Assembly (NCBI GenBank): GCA_035689185.1
Contig: DASSLY010000011.1
Span: 1 to 23,109, forward strand
Origin: DASSLY01 sp035689185
Lineage (GTDB): Bacteria; Actinomycetota; Actinomycetes; Actinomycetales; Dermatophilaceae
Reading direction: 5' to 3'
DNA length: 23,109 bases
A program made the translations under genes and the position numbers. Shown one piece after another: positions 1-5,091 of the stretch. Numbering within the stretch: the first letter of the stretch is position 1; each line of letters starts with the position of its first letter. The notes beneath the pieces are model-generated. The model had not been told where the DNA came from. It did no database searches and saw nothing but the letters and a program-made list of their open reading frames with translations.

Positions 1-288
1 CACCCCGGAGCTGTGCACCAGCATGAGCTCGACCTCGCCGTCCTCGACCGGGCGCCAGATGCCGAGCTCGGTGGCCAGTGGACGGACCTTCTCCCCCGCC
101 TGGTCCAGCAGCCAGGTGTGGCTGTGCCACTCCAGGAAGGGCCGGCCGTCGTGGCTGACCACGACCTCCTGCCCGAAGTTGGCGGACTCGACGGTGGGGT
201 AGCCCACCACACCCGCGCCCTCCCAAACCCCTACCAGCCAGGCCAGCGGCGCCAGCGCGGGGTGCAGCGTCGGGTCGAGCTCGAACAT
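1..288 (-). CDS. Nitrobindin-like heme-binding beta-barrel protein (3' end outside window)
   Basis: Seen: 96 codons open from an ATG at 288 to the window edge with no stop, so the C-terminal part is missing. The N-terminus reads MFELDPTLHPALAPLAWLVG, followed by GVWEGAG near residue 21 and a region rich in alternating hydrophobic residues (GRPFLEWHSHTWLL, ELGIWRP, VELMLVH). Family knowledge: the GxWxGxG motif and this strand pattern are typical of the nitrobindin / FABP-like (THAP4, DUF1794) family, which are small ten-stranded barrels that bind heme through a C-terminal histidine and isomerise peroxynitrite. That histidine would lie beyond the window and cannot be checked. The gene follows the 40-residue membrane protein by 15 nt on the same strand, so the two probably share a transcript. 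No strong ribosome binding site is visible. The family call is fairly sure; heme binding is inferred. Confidence 0.8.
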   Translation of the reverse strand, partial: MFELDPTLHPALAPLAWLVGVWEGAGVVGYPTVESANFGQEVVVSHDGRPFLEWHSHTWLLDQAGEKVRPLATELGIWRPVEDGEVELMLVHSSGV

Positions 289-303
289 CGGCGCCGCCCG
301 TGC

Positions 304-426
304 CTAGCCTGGGTTGCGGACGAGGCGGTAGACCACGTAGCCGGCGAACCAGGTGATGAGCAACGCGGACGCGACGAGCAGCAGGACGAAGAACAGCTCC
401 ACCGGGCGATCGTAGCCTTGCGGCAT
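304..426 (-). CDS. Small single-span membrane protein (40 aa)
   Basis: Seen: ATG at 426 and TAG at 304-306, giving 40 residues: a short polar N-terminus (MPQGYDRPVE), one hydrophobic span of about 22 residues (roughly 11-33) and a basic end (YRLVRNPG). This looks like one inner-membrane helix with a positively charged cytoplasmic tail. A GGGGA-like ribosome binding site lies 7 nt upstream, inside the divergent gene. The open frame extends further upstream, but that part overlaps the DsrE gene and reads as its antisense, so I start at the ATG with the binding site. The start codon overlaps the DsrE start on the other strand (CATG, 424-427). The nitrobindin-like gene follows 15 nt downstream. 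I do not recognise a family. A role beside a heme/NO protein is only a guess from position. Confidence 0.6.
   Translation of the reverse strand: MPQGYDRPVELFFVLLLVASALLITWFAGYVVYRLVRNPG
413..418 (+). promoter_or_regulatory. Candidate -10 (TAGCCT) for leaderless DsrE transcript
   Basis: TAGCCT fits the actinobacterial TANNNT -10 pattern and ends exactly 6 nt before the A of the ATG at 425. There is no Shine-Dalgarno sequence before that ATG, so transcription probably begins at the start codon. No convincing -35 is seen. Inferred from spacing only. Confidence 0.45.
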
Positions 427-805
427 GACCGATCCCCGGACCGCCGGCCGCAGCCTGGTCGTCAAGCTCACCAGCGGGGTCGAGGCCCCGGAACGGGTCT
501 CGCAGGCGTTCACGGTCGCCGCGACGGCGCTGGCCAGCGGAGTGCCGACGGCCCTGTGGCTGACCGGCGAGGCCTCGTGGCTGGCCGTGCCTGGACGCGC
601 GGAGCAGTTCGAGCTGCCGTATGCCGCGCCGCTGGCCGAGCTGCGCGACGCGGCTCTGGCCGGCGGGTCGCTGACGGTGTGCAGCCAGTGCGCCGCCCGG
701 CGCGGGCTGACCGAGGCGGACCTGGTCGCCGGCGCCGCCATCCGGGGGGCCGCCGCCTTCGTGGAGGAGGTCACGCAAGCCGGCGCGCAGGCGCTGGTCT
801 ACTGA
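425..805 (+). CDS. DsrE/DsrF-like family protein
   Basis: Seen: 126 residues in an alpha/beta pattern (LVVKLTSG, VPTALWLTGEA, SLTVCSQCAARRG, IRGAAAFVEEV). Cysteines at about 86 and 89 form a CSQC motif followed by ARRG. Family knowledge: DsrE-like proteins are small, often oligomeric, and carry a Cys in this region that can accept or relay sulfur; some members have lost that role. The product probably is a cytoplasmic sulfur-relay-type or uncharacterised DsrE protein. Its start overlaps the divergent membrane-protein start on CATG, and it appears to be transcribed leaderless from the TAGCCT at 413-418. It converges on arsC, with an 80-nt gap holding a possible terminator. A specific substrate or partner cannot be given. 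The MoaD-type carrier at 3833-4087 is a possible sulfur-related neighbour, but it lies beyond the ars cluster. Confidence 0.8.
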   Translation: MTDPRTAGRSLVVKLTSGVEAPERVSQAFTVAATALASGVPTALWLTGEASWLAVPGRAEQFELPYAAPLAELRDAALAGGSLTVCSQCAARRGLTEADLVAGAAIRGAAAFVEEVTQAGAQALVY

Positions 806-818
806 GCGCCAGGCAAGG

Positions 819-838
819 CGTCGCCGGGCCCCGCGACG
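819..838. terminator. Possible hairpin between convergent DsrE gene and arsC
   Basis: CGTCGC (819-824) and GCGACG (833-838) can pair around an 8-nt loop. There is no T-tract. An 11-bp direct repeat, GCCGGCGCTGG, also occurs at 839-849 and 873-883. Its position between two convergent genes suggests a terminator, but the stem is short and such pairings are common in GC-rich DNA. Confidence 0.3.
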
Positions 839-885
839 GCCGGCGCTGGGGGCGCCCGTGGACGCGGTCGCCGCCGGCGCTGGCC

Positions 886-1314
886 TCAGCTGGTCCGGGC
901 CGGGACCGCCAGCTCGGCGAGCAGCGCCAGGACACGTGCCTTGATCGCGTCCCGGATCGGTCGCACGGCGTCGATGCCCTGCCCGGCGGGGTCGTCCAGC
1001 GCCCAGTCCTCGTATCGCTTGCCGGGATAGATCGGGCAGACGTCGCCGCAGCCCATGGTGATGACGACGTCGGAGGCCTGCACCGCTTCCGGGGTGAGGA
1101 CCTTGGGCTGGCCCCCGGTGATGTCGACGCCGTCCTCGGCCATGGCCGAGACGGCGACCGGGTTGACCTGGTCAGCGGGCAGCGACCCGGCGGACAGGAC
1201 GGACACGCTGTCCCCGCCGAGGTGGGCGAGGTACCCGGCGGCCATCTGCGACCGGCCGGCGTTGTGGACGCAGACGAACAGGACGGTCGGCTTGTCGGTC
1301 GGCATGTCAGTCAT
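886..1314 (-). CDS. arsC: Arsenate reductase ArsC, low-molecular-weight phosphatase type
   Basis: Reduces arsenate to arsenite in the cytoplasm. Seen: 142 residues; the CX5R loop CVHNAGRS with nucleophile Cys15 and Arg21; a second cysteine pair at about 89 and 93 (MGCGDVCP); and the WALDDPAG segment holding the conserved Asp-Pro of the family. Length is normal for this class (about 130-145). Family knowledge: actinobacterial members are recharged either by thioredoxin through internal cysteines or by mycothiol/mycoredoxin. A mycothiol synthase gene occurs at 5092-6009, but the sequence alone does not settle which electron donor is used. The ATG at 1314 has a good GGAAGG ribosome binding site 7 nt upstream. 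It is the last gene of arsR-aqpS-arsC, 50 nt after aqpS, and presumably under ArsR control. Confidence 0.93.
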   Translation of the reverse strand: MTDMPTDKPTVLFVCVHNAGRSQMAAGYLAHLGGDSVSVLSAGSLPADQVNPVAVSAMAEDGVDITGGQPKVLTPEAVQASDVVITMGCGDVCPIYPGKRYEDWALDDPAGQGIDAVRPIRDAIKARVLALLAELAVPARTS

Positions 1315-1364
1315 GGTCGGCCCTTCCAGGCGGGAGGAGTTCGGTCAGGAAACGCTGGACGTGG

Positions 1365-2135
1365 TCATGGTGATGACGCGGGCTCCCTTTCGACGACGCT
1401 TGTGGTGGCGCCACCCCGTGCGCCCGGGTGGGCCGGTGGCAGACCCTGGAGGTGAGCACGAGGTGATGGCCGCGGCGGTCGGGGGTACAGCAGCCGGACC
1501 AGGGCCGCGCCGAGCGCCCCCCCGAGCAGCTGCATCGCGACGAACATGGGCACCGAGCCCGGCGCTATGCCGGCGAAGGAGTCGGACAGGGTGCGGGCGA
1601 GGGTGACGGCCGGGTTGGCGAAGCTGGTGGAGCTGGTGAACCAGTAGGCGGCCGTGATGAAGCCGCCGACCGCGACGGCGACCACGTGGGTCCGCCCCGA
1701 GCGCAGGGTGCCGAACACGACGACGACCAGGCCGACGGTGGCGATCACCTCGCCGAGCCACAGCCCCGGTCCGGCACGTTCATGACTGGCCAGCGTGACC
1801 GCGGGTGCACCGAACATCAGGTTCGCCAGGACGCTGCCGGCCGCCCCGCCGATCAGTTGGGCGGTCGTCAGGACCAGCGCTTCGCGGGTCGCGATGGCAC
1901 CGAGGGCGCGCTCGACGAGCGTGACGACGGGGTTGAACGCGGCCGACACCGGCTGCAGGGCAAGGATCAGGGCGACCAGTGCCGCCCCGGTGACTAGGCT
2001 GTTCTCCAGCAGCTGGAGACCGGCGTCGCCCGGGGAGAGCCGGGTGGCGGCGATCCCGGAGCCGACGACGGCCGTGACCAGGAAGGCGGTGCCGACCAGC
2101 TCGGCCGCGGCCCGCCGCACCAGGGGGGAACTCAC
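1365..2135 (-). CDS. aqpS: Aquaglyceroporin (MIP family) of the ars operon, AqpS-like
   Basis: Seen: about 256 residues with six hydrophobic spans and two pore half-helix motifs: FNPVVTL (NPV in place of the first NPA) and FANPAVTLAR (canonical NPA followed by the conserved Arg of the selectivity filter). The tail after the last span (LLYPRPPRPSPRAH onward) is a proline/arginine-rich extension of about 40 residues that looks cytoplasmic. The start is GTG at 2135, overlapping the arsR stop by 4 nt (GTGA), so the two genes are translationally coupled; the open frame continues further upstream but there it is antisense to nothing useful and overlaps arsR. Family knowledge: AqpS in Sinorhizobium meliloti sits in an arsR-aqpS-arsC operon and lets arsenite made by ArsC leave down its gradient. 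The same gene order here supports that role. Transport direction and substrate are inferred. Confidence 0.88.
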   Translation of the reverse strand: MSSPLVRRAAAELVGTAFLVTAVVGSGIAATRLSPGDAGLQLLENSLVTGAALVALILALQPVSAAFNPVVTLVERALGAIATREALVLTTAQLIGGAAGSVLANLMFGAPAVTLASHERAGPGLWLGEVIATVGLVVVVFGTLRSGRTHVVAVAVGGFITAAYWFTSSTSFANPAVTLARTLSDSFAGIAPGSVPMFVAMQLLGGALGAALVRLLYPRPPRPSPRAHLQGLPPAHPGARGGATTSVVEREPASSP

Positions 2136-2491
2136 GCGCCGGACCCCCCGATGAGGTTGGCCAGGTCGGCCAGGGCATCCCGGCGGACCCGGTAGTAGAC
2201 CCACACCCCTCGTTTGGACCGGTCGAGCAGCCCGGACTCGTGCAGCACCTTGAGGTGGTGGCTGATGGTGGGCTGCGACAGGTCGAACGCATCGTTGAGC
2301 TCGCAGACGCATGCCTCACCTCCGGCGTGCGAGGCGACCAGGGACAGCAGCCGCAGCCGGACCGGGTCGGCCAGCGCCTTCAGCAGCGGCGACACCCGTT
2401 CGGCCTGGGCCGCCGACAGCGGCTCGGCCGTCAGCGGCGAGCAGCACGCGACGGCCTGGACGGGAGTCAGCTGGAGGGCAGAGTTCGACAC
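2132..2491 (-). CDS. arsR: ArsR-family As(III)-responsive repressor
   Basis: Seen: 119 residues; winged helix-turn-helix with the recognition segment DLSQPTISHHLKVLHESGLL and a wing containing GVWVYYRV. Two cysteine groups are present: an N-terminal vicinal pair Cys16-Cys17 and Cys61/Cys63 in ACVCEL, before the recognition helix. Family knowledge: Cys in the ELCVCDL position senses arsenite in E. coli ArsR, and actinobacterial ArsR proteins use an N-terminal Cys pair together with a Cys from the other subunit, so metalloid sensing is well supported. The start is GTG at 2491; the ATG at 2493-2495 is out of frame. An AT-rich segment (AATATTTATGA on the minus strand) immediately upstream probably holds the promoter. 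It overlaps aqpS and diverges from arsI, and it likely represses both directions. Confidence 0.92.
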   Translation of the reverse strand: MSNSALQLTPVQAVACCSPLTAEPLSAAQAERVSPLLKALADPVRLRLLSLVASHAGGEACVCELNDAFDLSQPTISHHLKVLHESGLLDRSKRGVWVYYRVRRDALADLANLIGGSGA

Positions 2492-2570
2492 TCATAAATA
2501 TTGACAGACGTCGAATCCCGAGGCAACCTGGACGGGCAACACATCGACAACCATCGATATAGGAGAGTCC
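2492..2570. promoter_or_regulatory. Divergent arsR/arsI promoter and operator region
   Basis: This 79-bp gap is distinctly AT-richer than its surroundings. It holds an AATATT at 2497-2502 (minus strand, 5 nt before the arsR GTG, -10-like), a TTGACA at 2501-2506 (plus strand, -35-like for arsI), an imperfect dyad TTGAC...GTCGAA at 2501-2515, and an inverted repeat ATCGA (2543-2547) / TCGAT (2554-2558) with a 6-nt spacer. The arsI ribosome binding site AGGAG follows at 2561-2565. The two dyads are the best candidates for ArsR operators, which in this family are short AT-containing inverted repeats overlapping promoters. A clear -10 for arsI is not visible. Confidence 0.6.
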
Positions 2571-3017
2571 ATGTCCCGGCTGCAGCTCGCGCTCAACGTT
2601 GACGACCTCGACGAGGCGGTCACCTTCTACACCGGGCTCCTGGGCGCCCCACCGGCGAAGGTCCGCCCGGGCTACGCCAACTTCGCCGTGGCCCAGCCCC
2701 CGCTGAAGCTGGTCCTGATGGAGAACCCCGGGCGGGGCGGTTCGCTGAACCACCTGGGCGTCGAGGTGGAGGACACCGACACCGTGCGGGCCGAGCAGGC
2801 CCGCCTGGTCGCTTCGGGCCTGGCGACGACCCAGGAGCGTGAGACGACCTGCTGCTACGCCAAGCAGGACAAGTTCTGGGTCCAGGGCGCCCCGGACGGC
2901 GAGCGGTGGGAGATCCACACGGTGCTGGGGGACAGCGCCACAGTCGAGGAGTCGACGCCCGGCTGCTGCGCAACGGCCGCACAGCGGCAGGCCGAGGTCG
3001 CCGCCGGCTGCTGCTGA
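2571..3017 (+). CDS. arsI: ArsI/CadI-family C-As lyase (vicinal oxygen chelate fold)
   Basis: Likely a ferrous-iron, oxygen-dependent enzyme that cleaves the carbon-arsenic bond of trivalent organoarsenicals such as methylarsenite; CadI of mycobacteria is a cadmium-induced relative. Seen: 148 residues; VOC/glyoxalase pattern beginning SRLQLALNVDDLDEAVTFY; His61 in LNHLGVEV and Glu114 in RWEIHTV as metal-ligand candidates with Gln5; and the family's vicinal Cys94-Cys95 in TTCCYAKQDKFWV, which binds the arsenical. Odd: two further CC pairs occur at 132-133 and at the very C-terminus, 147-148. The ATG is preceded by AGGAG. It diverges from arsR and converges, 17 nt away, with the membrane-protein gene. 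Family membership is nearly certain; C-As lyase activity rather than another metal response is inferred from the Cys pair and the ars context. Confidence 0.88.
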   Translation: MSRLQLALNVDDLDEAVTFYTGLLGAPPAKVRPGYANFAVAQPPLKLVLMENPGRGGSLNHLGVEVEDTDTVRAEQARLVASGLATTQERETTCCYAKQDKFWVQGAPDGERWEIHTVLGDSATVEESTPGCCATAAQRQAEVAAGCC

Positions 3018-3034
3018 CCCTGCCTCGCGGGGGC

Positions 3035-3817
3035 TCAGGCCACGAACACCCGCCCGACGACGTACACCGCTATCCCCGGCAGCAGGACCGATGCGGCCGC
3101 GCTGGCCAGCTGAGGACGAAACCGGGCGATGGCTGGCAGCCCGGACATGGCTCGCCGGACAGCGTGGCTGGTCACCGCGGACACGGCGCCGAGCAGGGCG
3201 GACTGCGGCTCGGGCAGCTCGTCCCACCACGCGGTGACCAGCAGCGCGGCGCCCACGCCGAGCAGGACGCACACCGGCAGCAGCCATCCGCGCACGGCCC
3301 GCCACCGGCCTAGCGGCTCGGCCAGCGCGGACGCGGCGACGGCGGCCATCGCGGCGGCCAGGACCGCGCTGCCGTGCCGCACGTACACCAACGGGAACAG
3401 GCATGCGCCGCAGGTGACCACGGCCACGCCCAGCGAGGTCGACGTCACCGACTCGACCAGCCGGGGCCGGCCGTCCCGGCGCATCAGCTGATGCGCGAAC
3501 GTGGCCAGCATGGCCAGCGCGAGGCCGGCGGGCAGCAGGCGCAGAAACGGTTCGTCGTCCACCGCGCCGACCGCGACCAAGGCGGCCGCCGAGGCGATGA
3601 GCAGCACCCCGGCCGTGCCCCGAGGCGACGGCAGGCTGAGCGCGTCGGCCCACCCCACGGCCAGGACAGCGCCGGCCAGGCCCAGGGCACCCAGCAGCGG
3701 CGTCCCGGCGTAGCCGCTCAGCGTGGTCAGGCCGGCCAGGGCCACGGTGACCGCCACCGCGACCGGCTGCACCGCGACCGGCTGGGCCAGCCGGGCGAGC
3801 GGGCCCTCGTCGGTCAC
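3035..3817 (-). CDS. Multipass membrane protein of unknown function
   Basis: Seen: 260 residues, mostly hydrophobic, with about seven or eight predicted spans separated by short Arg-containing loops (for example HQLMRRDGRPRLVES and EPLGRWRAVRG). A VVTCGACLFPLVYVRHG segment lies near residue 135, with two cysteines three residues apart inside or beside a span. No transporter signature or catalytic motif is recognised. The start chosen is GTG at 3817, preceded by an AGGA-type site. It lies 15 nt downstream of the MoaD-type gene on the same strand, so the two look like a small operon. Its job could be linked to sulfur transfer or molybdenum cofactor, but nothing in the sequence proves that. The region is GC-rich with normal codon use, and I see no sign of decay. 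Confidence 0.7.
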   Translation of the reverse strand: MTDEGPLARLAQPVAVQPVAVAVTVALAGLTTLSGYAGTPLLGALGLAGAVLAVGWADALSLPSPRGTAGVLLIASAAALVAVGAVDDEPFLRLLPAGLALAMLATFAHQLMRRDGRPRLVESVTSTSLGVAVVTCGACLFPLVYVRHGSAVLAAAMAAVAASALAEPLGRWRAVRGWLLPVCVLLGVGAALLVTAWWDELPEPQSALLGAVSAVTSHAVRRAMSGLPAIARFRPQLASAAASVLLPGIAVYVVGRVFVA

Positions 3818-3832
3818 CGCCGCATCCTCGCA

Positions 3833-4087
3833 TTACCCCCCGGCGAACGGCGGGAGAACCTCCAGCGTCGTCCCGGCGGGCACGTCCTCGGCCGCCGGGG
3901 CGGGTCGTCCGTCGACCAGCACCGAGCACACGGCCAGGATCGGCGCGAGACCCGGCCTGCGGTCGGCCGCGACGGCCAGCACGTCCCGCACGGTCCCCGG
4001 CGGCAGGAGATCGGTGTCCACCCCGGCCGCCGCCCGGGCGCTCGCCCAGTAGCGAACGGTGACCAACGCAGGCGAGGCGGGCGTCAT
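3833..4087 (-). CDS. MoaD/ThiS-family sulfur carrier protein
   Basis: Seen: 84 residues, a beta-grasp pattern beginning VTVRYWASARAAAGV, continuing TVRDVLAVAADRRPGLAPIL and VLVDGRPA, and ending PPFAGG with the diglycine at the exact C-terminus. Family knowledge: the terminal Gly-Gly is adenylated by an E1-like enzyme (MoeB/ThiF) and turned into a thiocarboxylate that donates sulfur, for molybdopterin, thiamine or Cys/Met synthesis. No partner enzyme (moaE, moeB, thiG, cysM) is in the window, so the pathway stays open. The ATG at 4087 is chosen because a GGGAAAGAG site lies just upstream and the similarity starts there; the frame is open up to 4207 but overlaps the regulatory region. It is the first gene of a pair with the membrane protein and diverges from glnR. 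Confidence 0.85.
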   Translation of the reverse strand: MTPASPALVTVRYWASARAAAGVDTDLLPPGTVRDVLAVAADRRPGLAPILAVCSVLVDGRPAPAAEDVPAGTTLEVLPPFAGG

Positions 4088-4105
4088 ACGGACTCTTTCC
4101 CACAT

Positions 4106-4127
4106 GTTCGACGGTCGTTCAAGAGGA
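4106..4127 (+). promoter_or_regulatory. Weak PHO-box-like direct repeat in the moaD/glnR intergenic region
   Basis: Two adjacent 11-nt units start GTTCGAC (4106) and GTTCAAG (4117). Each matches five of seven positions of the GTTCACC core used by actinobacterial PhoP. Two imperfect units make a weak case on their own. It is worth noting because the same 11-nt periodicity appears before ppk and pstS here, and PhoP is known to bind the glnR promoter in Streptomyces coelicolor. Confidence 0.35.
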
Positions 4128-4170
4128 CAGGCCCGCGGTGGGACAAAGGTCTCATCACGCAGACGTGAAC

Positions 4171-4192
4171 GGCAGGTGACGGGCAACCTGCC
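4171..4192. promoter_or_regulatory. Perfect 7-bp palindrome in the glnR promoter (operator candidate)
   Basis: GGCAGGT (4171-4177) and ACCTGCC (4186-4192) are exact reverse complements with an 8-nt spacer, giving a 22-bp dyad that runs from the -35 position to the edge of the -10 (4194-4199). This is where a repressor would block the polymerase. As an RNA hairpin it would not be transcribed if the start is at the ATG, so a protein-binding site is the better reading. The binding protein is unknown. Confidence 0.5.
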
Positions 4193-4193
4193 A

Positions 4194-4199
4194 TATTCT
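4194..4199 (+). promoter_or_regulatory. -10 element (TATTCT) for leaderless glnR
   Basis: TATTCT fits TANNNT and ends 7 nt before the ATG at 4207. No Shine-Dalgarno precedes the ATG, so the transcript probably begins at or next to the start codon. It is one of few TA-rich hexamers in the intergenic region. Confidence 0.6.
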
Positions 4200-4206
4200 G
4201 CTGGCA

Positions 4207-4902
4207 ATGACTCATCTGTTGCTGCTCACCAACGCCTTGGCGCCCAGCGCGGACGTGCTGCCGGCCCTCGGCTTGCTGAGTCATCACGTCCGGATCCTGC
4301 CCGCGGAGCCGGCTGCGCTGGTGGACAGCCCGCCGTCGGACGTGATCCTCGTCGACGCCCGGCGGGAGCTCGCCGTGGCGAAGTCGCTGTGCCGGCTGCT
4401 GCGCGCCACCGGGGTGTCGGTGCCGCTGCTGGCCGTGCTCACCGAGGGCGGCCTGGCCGGCCTCACCGCGGAATGGGGCGTCGACGACGTGCTGCTCGAC
4501 AGCGCCGGCCCGGCCGAGGTCGAGGCCCGGCTGCGGCTGGCGCTCACCCGGATGAGCCAGTCCGAGGAGCCGGAGACGGTGCAGATCACCGCCGGCGAGC
4601 TGGTCATCGACGAGGCGTCGTACTCGGCTCGGCTGCGCGGCCGCCCGCTCGACCTGACCTACAAGGAGTTCGAGCTCATCAAGCACCTGGCCCAGCACCC
4701 GGGCCGCGTCTTCACCCGCGCCCAGCTGCTGCAGGAGGTGTGGGGCTACGACTACTTCGGCGGCACCCGCACCGTCGACGTCCATGTCCGGCGGCTGAGG
4801 GCCAAGCTGGGAACCGAGCACGAGGTGCTCATCGGCACCGTTCGCAACGTCGGGTACCGCTTCGTGCCCGCCCGCGACACCCAGGACACCGCGCCCGTCT
4901 GA
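4207..4902 (+). CDS. glnR: GlnR, atypical OmpR-type nitrogen regulator
   Basis: DNA-binding regulator of nitrogen assimilation genes (glutamine synthetase, ammonium uptake and others) in actinobacteria. Seen: 231 residues; an N-terminal receiver-like domain (about 1-120) starting MTHLLLLTNA, so the usual acidic pair is absent; Asp50 in DVILVDARR; and GVDDVLLDSAG where a normal receiver has its conserved Lys-Pro. The C-terminal winged helix (about 130-224) is strongly conserved: LTYKEFELIKHLAQHPGRVF, VWGYDYFGGTR, VDVHVRRLRAKLG, GTVRNVGYRFV. Family knowledge: GlnR is an orphan without a cognate kinase; Asp50 is structural and holds a phosphorylation-independent dimer. There is no histidine kinase next door here, as expected. 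The leaderless -10, the palindrome at 4171-4192 and a weak PHO box lie upstream, and a hairpin follows the stop. The identification is firm from the nearly family-exact C-terminal domain. Confidence 0.93.
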   Translation: MTHLLLLTNALAPSADVLPALGLLSHHVRILPAEPAALVDSPPSDVILVDARRELAVAKSLCRLLRATGVSVPLLAVLTEGGLAGLTAEWGVDDVLLDSAGPAEVEARLRLALTRMSQSEEPETVQITAGELVIDEASYSARLRGRPLDLTYKEFELIKHLAQHPGRVFTRAQLLQEVWGYDYFGGTRTVDVHVRRLRAKLGTEHEVLIGTVRNVGYRFVPARDTQDTAPV

Positions 4903-4944
4903 GCCCGGGCCGCGCGCCCCTGTCGAGCCCGACCCGGCTCGTGC

Positions 4945-4978
4945 CCACGGCCCTGACGCTCGGGACCAGTGGCCGTGG
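4945..4978 (+). terminator. Hairpin terminator after glnR
   Basis: CCACGGCC (4945-4952) pairs exactly with GGCCGTGG (4971-4978); three more pairs form inside (CTG 4953-4955 with CAG 4967-4969) past a single bulged T, leaving an 11-nt loop. It lies 43 nt after the glnR stop in the 189-nt gap before mshD. It lacks a T-tract, as is common in high-GC actinobacteria. Nothing else is seen in this gap. Confidence 0.6.
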
Positions 4979-5091
4979 CGCGCACGGTCGGTGGGCGGCG
5001 TGGACGGCGTGGCTCTCCGGCGGGCAGGACTCGGCCTGTCGCGCGCACAGGCTGCCGATGCCCGATGACCGCCGCGTGGTCGAATGCTCAC

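Noticed and set aside
13..1455. 480-codon plus-strand open frame
   Set aside because: It runs antisense through the nitrobindin gene and arsC and reads as Arg/Gly/Pro-rich sequence with no domain. It is a GC-driven shadow.
886..3017. Mobile element carrying the ars genes
   Set aside because: No transposase, integrase, terminal inverted repeats or target duplication found at either border, and base composition matches the surroundings; ordinary transfer or inheritance cannot be told apart.
2316..4103. 595-codon minus-strand open frame
   Set aside because: It overlaps arsI, the membrane-protein gene and moaD in other frames; the sequence is low-complexity Arg/Gly/Ala.
4207..4902. Ordinary two-component regulator with lost kinase (PhoB-like)
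   Set aside because: The missing acidic pair and Lys, with family-exact segments throughout, identify GlnR, which naturally lacks a kinase.
5042..5091. Upstream starts for mshD
   Set aside because: The extra N-terminal sequence is Arg/Gly-rich and unlike MshD; the ATG at 5092 directly precedes family-like sequence.
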